Shown piece by piece: positions 43,110-51,395 of a stretch of DNA of 64,000 bases. The stretch is taken from contig CAKRDZ010000001.1 of the NCBI GenBank assembly GCA_934316845.1, positions 62,001 to 126,000 on the forward strand. The letters run 5' to 3'. Made by a program: the position numbers and the translations under genes. The notes beneath the pieces are model-generated. The model saw only the letters and a list, made by a program, of their open reading frames with translations, was not told the DNA's origin and made no database searches. Positions within the stretch are counted from its first letter, which is position 1; every line of letters starts with the position of its first letter. The stretch comes from an uncultured Eubacterium sp. (GTDB lineage: Bacteria; Bacillota; Clostridia; Lachnospirales; Lachnospiraceae).

Positions 43110-44261
43110 ATGGGAAAAATCAAAATATTGCAGACAAACAAATTATATTATCCGGTAACCGGAGGCATCGAGAGAGTTGTGCAGCAGCTGGCAGAGGGAT
43201 TGTCAGAACGGACAAGTACAACTGTTTTGGTGTGCCGGAAAGAGGGGAAGACAATTTGTGAAGAGATAAATGGTGTCTCGGTGATGTGCTGCAAAACATT
43301 GATAAATGTTTCTTCTTTGCCAATTTCATTTTCTTATCTTTATCATTTTAAGAAAGAAGCAAAGAAAAATGATATTGTGCATATTCATATGCCGTTTCCA
43401 CTGGGGGATCTTGCATGCTTGCTGTCGGGATACAAAGGAAAGGTAGTATTATGGTGGCATAGTGATGTTGTGAGGCAAAAGCGGCTGATGACGTTTTACC
43501 GTCCTTTGATGAATTGGCTTTTGCGCCGGGCGGACGCTATTATTGTTGCGACAGAAGGACATATTAAAGGTTCTCGGTATTTAAAACCATATGCGGATAA
43601 ATGTAAAATTATACCATATGGTGTAGATAATTGGATCAAGCAGCAGGCAGATGACTGGATGGTTCAAAGAAATGAGAAAAAGCAGGAGAATCTGGTTCGT
43701 TTCTTATTTGTGGGACGTCTGGTTTATTATAAAGGAATCCGTAATTTACTCGAAGCATATTATAAAATGGTGAACCAACAGCCGGATTTGAAAAAAAGGG
43801 CTGTACTTGATATTGTAGGAAGTGGTCCGTTAGAACAGGAACTTCATGGATATGTACAGAACAATGATTTGCAAGATAACATTTTTTTTCACACGCAAGT
43901 TACGGATGAACAATTGATGGAATTTTATAAAAATTGCGACGTTTTTGTACTTCCATCGCAGCAACGGAGCGAAGCCTTTGGGTTGGTTCAGATTGAAGCG
44001 ATGGCATTCGGTAAGCCGGTGATTAATACGAATCTTCCAAGTGGTGTGCCATACGTAAGCTTAGACGGTATCACGGGTATGACGGTAGAGCCGGATGATG
44101 TTGAAGGGCTGGCGGAGGCTTTGGAACAGATGGTGGTAGATGATGAATGTCGTATGCGGATGGGACAAGCAGCCAGACAGCGCGTGGAAGAAGAGTATAC
44201 GATGGATAATATGCTTCAAAAAACGTATGAGTTATATCAAAATTTAGTGAGCGAGGGATGA
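43110..44261 (+). CDS. GT4-family glycosyltransferase (1)
   Basis: 383 residues from ATG 43110 (AAGGGA upstream; an ATG 11 codons earlier lacks a site). GT-B fold: N-domain with NKLYYPVTGGIERVVQQLAE, C-domain with FLFVGRLVYYKGIRNLLEAY and the E-x7-E motif in FGLVQIEAMAFGKPVI. Family uses nucleotide sugars with retention. First gene of a tightly packed operon that continues with a second GT4, Wzm and Wzt; likely builds the exported polymer. Confidence 0.9.
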   Translation: MGKIKILQTNKLYYPVTGGIERVVQQLAEGLSERTSTTVLVCRKEGKTICEEINGVSVMCCKTLINVSSLPISFSYLYHFKKEAKKNDIVHIHMPFPLGDLACLLSGYKGKVVLWWHSDVVRQKRLMTFYRPLMNWLLRRADAIIVATEGHIKGSRYLKPYADKCKIIPYGVDNWIKQQADDWMVQRNEKKQENLVRFLFVGRLVYYKGIRNLLEAYYKMVNQQPDLKKRAVLDIVGSGPLEQELHGYVQNNDLQDNIFFHTQVTDEQLMEFYKNCDVFVLPSQQRSEAFGLVQIEAMAFGKPVINTNLPSGVPYVSLDGITGMTVEPDDVEGLAEALEQMVVDDECRMRMGQAARQRVEEEYTMDNMLQKTYELYQNLVSEG

Positions 44262-44264
44262 GGT

Positions 44265-45419
44265 ATGAAAATTGCATTTGATGGGCAGCCACTTTTAAAT
44301 GCTAATAAAACAGGAATTGCCTATTATGAAGATGGACTGGTAAGGGGAATGATGGAATATTATCCGGAGAATGAGTACCAGTTAGATGTGTTTACATTTC
44401 GCCATAAAGATAGAATAGAACAATTGCAGAAAGAATATTCTAATAAATTGGTATTAAAAAAATGTGTATGGTTATGGGATCGTATTTTTCGTACATTTAC
44501 TTTTTTAATTTATATTCCATATGCCTGCTTTTTCTCTGGAAAACGTGAGGTCACTCATTTTTGTAACTATGTAATACCTTTTGGAGTAAGAGGAAAGAAA
44601 GTTGTTACAATACATGATCTGGCATTTCGTGAATATCCACAGACAATTCGTATGCGCACTATGATGATGCTGAAGTTGAATATGCGGAGAACTTTAAAAC
44701 GGGCAGACGCCATTGCGGTTGTTTCTACATTTACGAAGAACGAATTGGGAAAATACTATAATGTACCTGAAGAAAAGATATACATCGTTCCTTGTGGAAT
44801 TGATAAAGAGAAATATGAGAAAAAAAGAAATATTCAAGAGACAAAAGAAAAGTTTGAAATTTGTGGAGAGTACTTTTTATACTTGGGAACATTGGAACCG
44901 AGGAAAAATATTGTTCGGTTAATAGAGGCGTATAATGAATTTCGAAAAGAAAACGTGAATGATATTCTTCCGGATTTGGTGGTTGCTGGAGGAAAAGGAT
45001 GGATGTATGATGAAATTTATGAAGTAGTAAATAAATTTCATTTAGAAAAATGGATTATATTTACGGATTATGTTTCGGAAGAAGAAAAAATAGCTTTGAT
45101 GCAGGGAGCCTTTGCTTTTTGTTTTCCTTCTTTGTATGAGGGGTTTGGACTGCCGCCAATGGAAGCTATGGCATGTGGAACGCCGGTAATTACTTCGTGT
45201 ACATCTTCTTTGGATGAAGTCACCGGAGAGGCAGCATTAAAAGTAAATCCGGAGAGTGTTCCACAGATTGCGTCTGCTTTGACAAAAATGTATAGGGAAG
45301 ATGAGATACGGCAGAATTTGATCAAAAAGGGGCGGAAACAGGTTATGAAATATACATGGGAAAACGCAACAAATGCCCTATACAAAGTCTTTCAAGATGT
45401 TTTAAAAAATGAGGTGTGA
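44265..45419 (+). CDS. GT4-family glycosyltransferase (2)
   Basis: 384 residues. N-terminus IAFDGQPLLNANKTGIAYYE fits the mannosyl/rhamnosyl branch of GT4; C-domain YFLYLGTLEPRKNIVRLIEAY and FPSLYEGFGLPPMEAMACGTPVI with E-x7-E. Starts three bases after the previous stop with a GAGGG site. Its last codons overlap the upstream signals of the ABC permease. Donor sugar cannot be read. Confidence 0.9.
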   Translation: MKIAFDGQPLLNANKTGIAYYEDGLVRGMMEYYPENEYQLDVFTFRHKDRIEQLQKEYSNKLVLKKCVWLWDRIFRTFTFLIYIPYACFFSGKREVTHFCNYVIPFGVRGKKVVTIHDLAFREYPQTIRMRTMMMLKLNMRRTLKRADAIAVVSTFTKNELGKYYNVPEEKIYIVPCGIDKEKYEKKRNIQETKEKFEICGEYFLYLGTLEPRKNIVRLIEAYNEFRKENVNDILPDLVVAGGKGWMYDEIYEVVNKFHLEKWIIFTDYVSEEEKIALMQGAFAFCFPSLYEGFGLPPMEAMACGTPVITSCTSSLDEVTGEAALKVNPESVPQIASALTKMYREDEIRQNLIKKGRKQVMKYTWENATNALYKVFQDVLKNEV

Positions 45420-45420
45420 C

Positions 45421-46197
45421 ATGAAAACAATACACGAATTATTTGAATACAGAACGATGATCGGAAGTATGATCCGAAGGGATTTAAGAGGAAGATATAA
45501 GGGTTCTGCCCTGGGGTTTGCCTGGACATTTTTGAATCCGTTGTTACAGCTGGCGGTTTATACCCTTGTTTTTTCCATGATTATGAGAGCCGGAATAAAA
45601 GATTATTATCTCTTTTTATTTGTAGCACTCATTCCCTGGATTTTTTTCAGTACCTCGGTATCGGCTGGAGCAAGTTGTGTTATGGCACAAAAAGATATTG
45701 TGAAAAAGATCTATTTTCCGCGGGAAGTATTGCCGATTTCTCATGTGACATGCCAGCTTGTAAATATGCTTTTAAGCATGGTGGTTGTATTAGTGGTTCT
45801 TTTGTTATCAGGAAAAGGAATCAGTTTCAAAGCAATTTTGTATTTACCGCCGGTCATAGTGGCAGAATATCTGCTTGCACTTAGTATTACGATGATCGTT
45901 TCTGCGGTTACTGTTTATTTGAGGGATTTGGAACATGTATTAGTTATTATTACGATGGCATGGCAGTTTTTAACTCCGGTTATGTATTCTATAGATATGG
46001 TTCCGGAACAGATTCAAACCATTTTTCATTTGAACCCTATGACACCAATTATTATTGCATACCGGGATATTTTATATTATCAAAAGGCACCGAAATTAGG
46101 AACATTGACACAAGGCATTATTTTTAGTATTATTTTACTTATTGTAGGCTGGAATGTGTTTGGTCATTTGAAGAAGCATTTTGCGGAGGAAATGTAA
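45421..46197 (+). CDS. wzm: ABC-2 polysaccharide exporter permease (Wzm/TagG type)
   Basis: 258 residues from ATG 45421; GAGG lies 6-9 bases before. Six hydrophobic helices. IRRDLRGRYKGSALGFAWTFLNPLLQLAVY is the hallmark start of Wzm/TagG/RfbA-type permeases, then a LREVLPISHV-like stretch (FPREVLPISH) and a C-terminal YYQKAPKLGTL re-entry. Passes lipid-linked polymer across the membrane together with Wzt. The stop overlaps the next start by one base (TAATG). Confidence 0.93.
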   Translation: MKTIHELFEYRTMIGSMIRRDLRGRYKGSALGFAWTFLNPLLQLAVYTLVFSMIMRAGIKDYYLFLFVALIPWIFFSTSVSAGASCVMAQKDIVKKIYFPREVLPISHVTCQLVNMLLSMVVVLVVLLLSGKGISFKAILYLPPVIVAEYLLALSITMIVSAVTVYLRDLEHVLVIITMAWQFLTPVMYSIDMVPEQIQTIFHLNPMTPIIIAYRDILYYQKAPKLGTLTQGIIFSIILLIVGWNVFGHLKKHFAEEM

Positions 46198-47411
46198 TGA
46201 AACCAAATAATGCAATTGAAGTTACGGATGTAACAAAGAGCTTTAAAGTATATTTTGATAAAGGAAACACAATGAAAGAGAAAGTTCTTTTTCAGAAAAG
46301 AAGACGTTATGAAGAGCGCAGGGTGTTAGACGGAATATGCTTTGAGGTGAAAAAAGGAGAGGCAATCGGTCTGATCGGACATAATGGTTGCGGAAAAAGT
46401 ACAACGTTAAAATTGCTTACGAAGATTATGTATCCGGATAAGGGAAAGATTGAGATGCGTGGAAGAGTTTCCAGTTTGATCGAGCTGGGAGCCGGATTTC
46501 ATCCGGATATGAGTGGACGTGAGAATATATATATCAATGCTTCCATATTTGGACTTTCGCGCAAAGAGATCGATGCCAGATTGGACGATATTATCGAATT
46601 TTCCGAGTTGGAAGAGTATATTGACAATCCTGTGCGGACGTATTCTTCCGGAATGTATATGCGGCTGGCGTTTTCTGTTGCAATTAATGTTAATGCAGAT
46701 ATTTTGTTGATTGACGAGATTCTTGCAGTAGGAGATGTGAATTTTCAGGCAAAATGTTTTAACCGGCTTCGTGAAATTAAAGGAAAAGGAACGACGATCG
46801 TCATTGTTTCCCATTCGCTGGAACAGATTGAACAGATATGTGACCGGTCAATCTGGATTCATGAAGGACGTATTTATGCTGAAGGAACGCCGAAGGACAT
46901 TCACCCGCAATATATTCGTTTTATGGCGAAAAATCGCCATTTAGCTCCAGCTTCATTGGAAAAACTGCACAGTGAAGAAGAGGAAAATGAGAATTATCAC
47001 GTAGTGATTTCTAAAATTGAAGCATTTAGCCAGGGGGAAAAATCAAATGGTGTTATTTCCGTTGGCAAGGACTTGGAAATTATTGCTGATTATAAGACAG
47101 ATCTCCCTGTGGAGGATGTGACGCTGGGATTTAGTTTCTATCGCGGAGATGGTTTGTGTTGTTATGGGACAAATTCAAAGACGGATCATGCGCAGATTAT
47201 GAAAATGACAAATAATGGGAAAGTTAGACTGCGGTTTCCCGAAATTAATATGCTTCCAGGAGAGTATTGGCTGGATTTATATGTAGAGGATAGAATGGGG
47301 GTCCGCATTGTTTCAGTGTTAAAAGCATGTCATATACAAATTTACGCAGATGTGACAGAAACGGGGATTACAAGAATGCAGCATAGTTGGAAGTGTATTG
47401 AAGGAGAGTAA
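46197..47411 (+). CDS. wzt: ABC polysaccharide exporter ATPase with Wzt-type C-terminal domain
   Basis: 404 residues. ATPase: Walker A GLIGHNGCGKSTTLK, signature RTYSSGMYMRLAFS, Walker B ADILLIDEILAVGD, switch His in VIVSHS. After residue 265 a 135-residue beta-sandwich (KDLEIIADYKTDLPVEDVTL, FYRGDGLCCYGTNSKTD) matches the Wzt C-terminal domain that reads the polymer's non-reducing end in O-antigen systems such as E. coli O9a. That implies a capped polymer here. The next gene follows with a start 7 bases after the stop. Confidence 0.93.
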   Translation: MKPNNAIEVTDVTKSFKVYFDKGNTMKEKVLFQKRRRYEERRVLDGICFEVKKGEAIGLIGHNGCGKSTTLKLLTKIMYPDKGKIEMRGRVSSLIELGAGFHPDMSGRENIYINASIFGLSRKEIDARLDDIIEFSELEEYIDNPVRTYSSGMYMRLAFSVAINVNADILLIDEILAVGDVNFQAKCFNRLREIKGKGTTIVIVSHSLEQIEQICDRSIWIHEGRIYAEGTPKDIHPQYIRFMAKNRHLAPASLEKLHSEEEENENYHVVISKIEAFSQGEKSNGVISVGKDLEIIADYKTDLPVEDVTLGFSFYRGDGLCCYGTNSKTDHAQIMKMTNNGKVRLRFPEINMLPGEYWLDLYVEDRMGVRIVSVLKACHIQIYADVTETGITRMQHSWKCIEGE

Positions 47412-47418
47412 CAGTAAT

Positions 47419-48072
47419 ATGAATTTGGATAAATTGATTCTGCAAAAACAAAATGAGGCAATGCATCAAAATACTTTGGATATTGACTGGATGAATTGGG
47501 ATGTTTCTATGGAAGTTATTCTAGGTGAAATTGAACGTCAAGCAGATCATCTGGATGATACCTTGACAAGACGACGTACAGTGACGAGAACTTTTGGACT
47601 TCATAGAAAGAAGTATGCCTCGTGGATTCAAAAATTTCGCGGTATGGATGTCTGGCTTAGCCGAAATCGTTTTTACCGGGTACACATAAGAGAATGGTTG
47701 AAAAGACAATATAAAAAAGGGCAGAAACGGCATACAGTACCTATTGCGTCTCTGTTAGATAATAGCAACGATGAAGAATTTGTAAAGCAATGTTATCATT
47801 GTATTTTTCAGCGGTCTCCGGATGATACGGGATTACTTAATAATATACGCAATCTTCAGGACGGGAAGATCAGTAAACTGGAGTTGGTATTTACGATGGC
47901 AAAATCTCCTGAGGGAAAGGAAGCGGGAGCGCACATAAAAGGAAAGCATATAACATATTTCTTATTGCGTGTATATCACAGTTTCAGAAAGCTACCATTA
48001 TTTGGAAATGCCATAGATAAAGTAATGCATGTAAATGGGATTCATGGTGTTGCTAAGAAAAAAATGAAATAA
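47419..48072 (+). CDS. DUF4214-like protein
   Basis: 217 residues from ATG 47419 (GGAGAG site in the end of wzt). After a helical, charged N-terminus (EVILGEIERQADHLDDTLTRR, coiled-coil-like) comes a DUF4214-type stretch: EEFVKQCYHCIFQRSPDDTG, NNIRNLQDGKISKLELVFTM and AKSPEGKEAG. DUF4214 domains often sit in surface-polymer and glycan enzymes and are thought to bind or place cargo. No catalytic motif. Role here unknown. Confidence 0.7.
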   Translation: MNLDKLILQKQNEAMHQNTLDIDWMNWDVSMEVILGEIERQADHLDDTLTRRRTVTRTFGLHRKKYASWIQKFRGMDVWLSRNRFYRVHIREWLKRQYKKGQKRHTVPIASLLDNSNDEEFVKQCYHCIFQRSPDDTGLLNNIRNLQDGKISKLELVFTMAKSPEGKEAGAHIKGKHITYFLLRVYHSFRKLPLFGNAIDKVMHVNGIHGVAKKKMK

Positions 48073-48086
48073 AGGAGAAAACAATT

Positions 48087-49175
48087 TTGACAGTAGTACA
48101 AATGCATCAAACCGTAACCGGACATGATGCGATCGGAAATGATATAGAAGCAATCTTTAAATTGCTGAATGCGCAGGGCAGACGCTGTGTTGTATTTGCC
48201 AATAATACATTCAATAAACAGGTAACTTATATTGAGGAAAGTGAACTCGAATTACTGCTTCAGGAGGAAGATAATATAATATTATATCACCACAGTGTTT
48301 ATTGGAAACAAGGGAGTGAAATTTTAAAAAAGGCAAAGGCGAAAATTATATTTCGATACCATAATATCACTCCACCTGCTTTTTTTGAACCATACAATTC
48401 ATTTCATACACAGCAGTGTGAAAAAGGAAGAAAGCAGACAGATACATTGATACAAGACTTCCCAAATGCTTTCTGGCTGTGTGATTCGCAGTACAATGCA
48501 GAGGATCTGCGGGGAGTGCCAAAAGAAAGAATTGGAATCTGCCCACCCTTTCATAAAATAGAAGAGTGGAGCGAGACGAAACCGGACGAAGAGATATTAA
48601 ATGATCTTATTACAAGAAAAGAGATTAATCTGCTGTTTGTAGGACGGGTAGCACCAAACAAAGGGCATAAAATGCTGCTGGAGATCATGAAAATTTTCAC
48701 GACAAATTATCCGGATCCGATTCGTTTGCGGGTAATTGGTAAATTTGATGATGGGTTACCGGGATACAATTCTTTAATCGAAAAAACAATACAAAAGTAT
48801 CATTTGGAGGACTGCATTGAATTTATTGGTGAGATAAATGATGCTACGTTGCTCGCGTATTATCTTGGCAGTGATTTTTTGGTTTGCACAAGTGAACACG
48901 AAGGTTTTTGCGTGCCGATCGTGGAGGCACAATATCTGGGACTGCCGATTTTGGCACTAAAGGAATGTGCTGTCCCGGAGACAATAGGAAGAGATCAGAT
49001 ACTATTTGATAAAGAACCAAAAAAATTTGCAGCAGGAATATATGCACTCTATCATAATAGAGAGTATATGGAATATTTGATTCATAAAGGGTTTAAAAAT
49101 ATACAGAATAGATTTACAAAGAACAAAATAAGTGAAACCTTTTTGGAAGAATTTGCGAAAGGAGCAGAAAAATGA
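48087..49175 (+). CDS. GT4-family glycosyltransferase (3)
   Basis: 362 residues starting with TTG 48087, supported by AAAGGAG 9 bases upstream and immediate MTVVQMHQTVTGHDAIGNDI. C-domain LLFVGRVAPNKGHKMLLEIM and CTSEHEGFCVPIVEAQYLGLPIL with E-x7-E. Its stop overlaps the next start by four bases (ATGA), so translation is coupled. Confidence 0.88.
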   Translation: MTVVQMHQTVTGHDAIGNDIEAIFKLLNAQGRRCVVFANNTFNKQVTYIEESELELLLQEEDNIILYHHSVYWKQGSEILKKAKAKIIFRYHNITPPAFFEPYNSFHTQQCEKGRKQTDTLIQDFPNAFWLCDSQYNAEDLRGVPKERIGICPPFHKIEEWSETKPDEEILNDLITRKEINLLFVGRVAPNKGHKMLLEIMKIFTTNYPDPIRLRVIGKFDDGLPGYNSLIEKTIQKYHLEDCIEFIGEINDATLLAYYLGSDFLVCTSEHEGFCVPIVEAQYLGLPILALKECAVPETIGRDQILFDKEPKKFAAGIYALYHNREYMEYLIHKGFKNIQNRFTKNKISETFLEEFAKGAEK

Positions 49176-50215
49176 GAATTGCGATTGCTATGGTACAAGT
49201 TCCCTTTATACGTGGTGGAGCGGAGATTCATGCAGAAATGCTTCGTGACGAATTGAAAAAACGAGGACATGAGGTAGATATTGTGACGCTGCCGTTTAAA
49301 TGGTATCCGGGAGAATCTTTGGTGAATTGCATGATGATGGGAAGAATGATGGACTTAACCGAAGTAAATGGACAAAAGATCGATCGCGTAATCGCGATGA
49401 AATTTCCGGCTTATTATGTCAAACATGACAATAAAGTATTATGGATGCTTCACCAGCATCGTCAGGCTTACGATTTGTGGAATACTCCATATGGAGATTT
49501 GCAGAATTTTCCGGATGGAGAAAAAATTCGTAATTTTATTATGGAATGTGATAAAAAATACATTACGGAAGCGAAATATGTATATACAAATGCGCAGAAT
49601 ACATCTAATAGATTGATGAATTTTTGTGGTGTTAATTCTACGCCGCTTTATCATCCACCATTAAATTATGAGAAACTTCATTGTGGAGAGTATGGTGATT
49701 ATATATTTTATCCAAGCCGGATTGACAAGATAAAACGGCAGCGTTTACTGGTGGAAGCGGCTCAGTATTTGAAGACAGATGCCAAAATTGTACTGGCTGG
49801 ATCCGGAAGTGATGCAGAATTGGAATATATTCGGGATCTGATTAAAAAGCATAAACTACAGGATAGGGTAAAACTCGCAGGATTTATTTCGGAAGAAGAA
49901 AAGATAAATTATTATGCGAATTGTCTCGGTGTTTATTTTGGTGCTTATGACGAAGATTATGGTTATATTACACTGGAAGCTTTTTTCTCGGAAAAACCGG
50001 TTATTGTTCACAAAGATGCAGGTGGTCCGCTGGAATTTGTAGAACATGAAAAAAATGGTTATATACTTGAGACAGATGCACAGAGAGTAGCAGAGAAAAT
50101 CGATGAATTGTATACAAATCGTAAAAAGGCAGAGCTGCTCGGAAAAGCAGGAAGACGTTCCCTGGATGAAAAACATATGGATTGGGACTATGTAATAGAA
50201 CAATTGTTGAGGTAA
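49172..50215 (+). CDS. GT4-family glycosyltransferase (4)
   Basis: 347 residues. N-terminal IAMVQVPFIRGGAEIHAEML, C-domain FYPSRIDKIKRQRLLVEAAQ and YDEDYGYITLEAFFSEKPVI with E-x7-E. Coupled to the gene before by an ATGA overlap, and the gene after begins one base later. Confidence 0.88.
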   Translation: MRIAIAMVQVPFIRGGAEIHAEMLRDELKKRGHEVDIVTLPFKWYPGESLVNCMMMGRMMDLTEVNGQKIDRVIAMKFPAYYVKHDNKVLWMLHQHRQAYDLWNTPYGDLQNFPDGEKIRNFIMECDKKYITEAKYVYTNAQNTSNRLMNFCGVNSTPLYHPPLNYEKLHCGEYGDYIFYPSRIDKIKRQRLLVEAAQYLKTDAKIVLAGSGSDAELEYIRDLIKKHKLQDRVKLAGFISEEEKINYYANCLGVYFGAYDEDYGYITLEAFFSEKPVIVHKDAGGPLEFVEHEKNGYILETDAQRVAEKIDELYTNRKKAELLGKAGRRSLDEKHMDWDYVIEQLLR

Positions 50216-50216
50216 G

Positions 50217-51395
50217 ATGAAAATGAATAAGAAGAAACTATTGTATGTAAGTCCGTTTCCACCTGAGAAAAGTGGAATATCGGATTATTCTGAGATACTG
50301 GTATATCAATTGCGCTCCAAATATGAAATTACGCTTTTGATTGATAATTATAAATTGGCAAACAAGAAAATGTATGACGATTTTGAGGTTGTTACATATA
50401 AGAAAGATAGAATTGAGTTTGAGGCGTTTGATTATATACTGTATAATATAGGTAACAATCCTTTTTACCATTCCTATATTTATGAATTGTGTCTGAATCA
50501 TCCGGGAATGGTAATTCTTCATGATTGTGTTTTGTATTATCTGGTTGCTGGATACTATGAGAAAAAGGAATCGGCATTTTCTGAGATTTATGAACAATAC
50601 GGACTGGAAGGTCTTTTAAAGGCAAAGTTTGCAATGAATGAAGGAAGGGAATCGTTGCTGGAATGTGATGAACTGGCAGCAGAATTTCCCTTAAACAAAG
50701 AATTAGCTGTATCCCAAAACAAGATTATGGTACATTCTGAGTTTGCAAGGAAAAAAATCAAAACATTTACAGATCATGTTCGTAAGATAAATATGATACC
50801 GCAAATTTCGACGGAATATGTTCAAATTGAAAAAAAGAAATTATTTTCAAAATATAATATTCCGGAAGATGCCTTTGTGATAGCTTCATTTGGAGCCATA
50901 GCAAAAACCAAACTTAATCATGTGATCTGTCAGACTGTTTATAAATTAAGTAAGCAGGTGGAACAGAAAATTTGTTATGTCATGGTGGGAGAAGGAGATT
51001 ATGTGGATCAATATGTTGACAATGAAATTGTTTTCAAAACTGGATTTGTTGATATGAATGAGTTTGATAATTTTATCGCATATTCTAATCTGGTGATGAA
51101 TCTCCGATATCCATCTATGGGAGAAACATCGGCGGCTTTAATTAAAATATTGCAAATGGGAAAAACATGCCTGATCAATGATGATGGCTGGTTTGCAGAA
51201 GTGCCGGAAAAATGTGCCGTTAAGATTCCGGTGGAGGGTATTGAAGAGCAGGTGTTAGAGAAAATAAAGTATTTAATATCACATCCGAAGGAATGCAGCC
51301 AAATTGGAAAATGTGCAAAAGAATACATTGAGAAAGAACATAATCCGCAGAAAATTGTGGACGAAATAAGTGGATTTTTGGAGGAAGAGATTTGA
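50217..51395 (+). CDS. GT4-family glycosyltransferase (5)
   Basis: 392 residues. N-terminus KKLLYVSPFPPEKSGISDYS is typical of GT4 proteins with a G-I-S-D-Y loop; middle ILHDCVLYYLVAGYYEKK; the C-domain motif is weaker (NLRYPSMGETSAALIKILQMGKTCLI), with Glu in GETSA but a poor second Glu. It could have altered activity. GAGG precedes the start; the ATG at 50223 is an alternative. Confidence 0.82.
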   Translation: MKMNKKKLLYVSPFPPEKSGISDYSEILVYQLRSKYEITLLIDNYKLANKKMYDDFEVVTYKKDRIEFEAFDYILYNIGNNPFYHSYIYELCLNHPGMVILHDCVLYYLVAGYYEKKESAFSEIYEQYGLEGLLKAKFAMNEGRESLLECDELAAEFPLNKELAVSQNKIMVHSEFARKKIKTFTDHVRKINMIPQISTEYVQIEKKKLFSKYNIPEDAFVIASFGAIAKTKLNHVICQTVYKLSKQVEQKICYVMVGEGDYVDQYVDNEIVFKTGFVDMNEFDNFIAYSNLVMNLRYPSMGETSAALIKILQMGKTCLINDDGWFAEVPEKCAVKIPVEGIEEQVLEKIKYLISHPKECSQIGKCAKEYIEKEHNPQKIVDEISGFLEEEI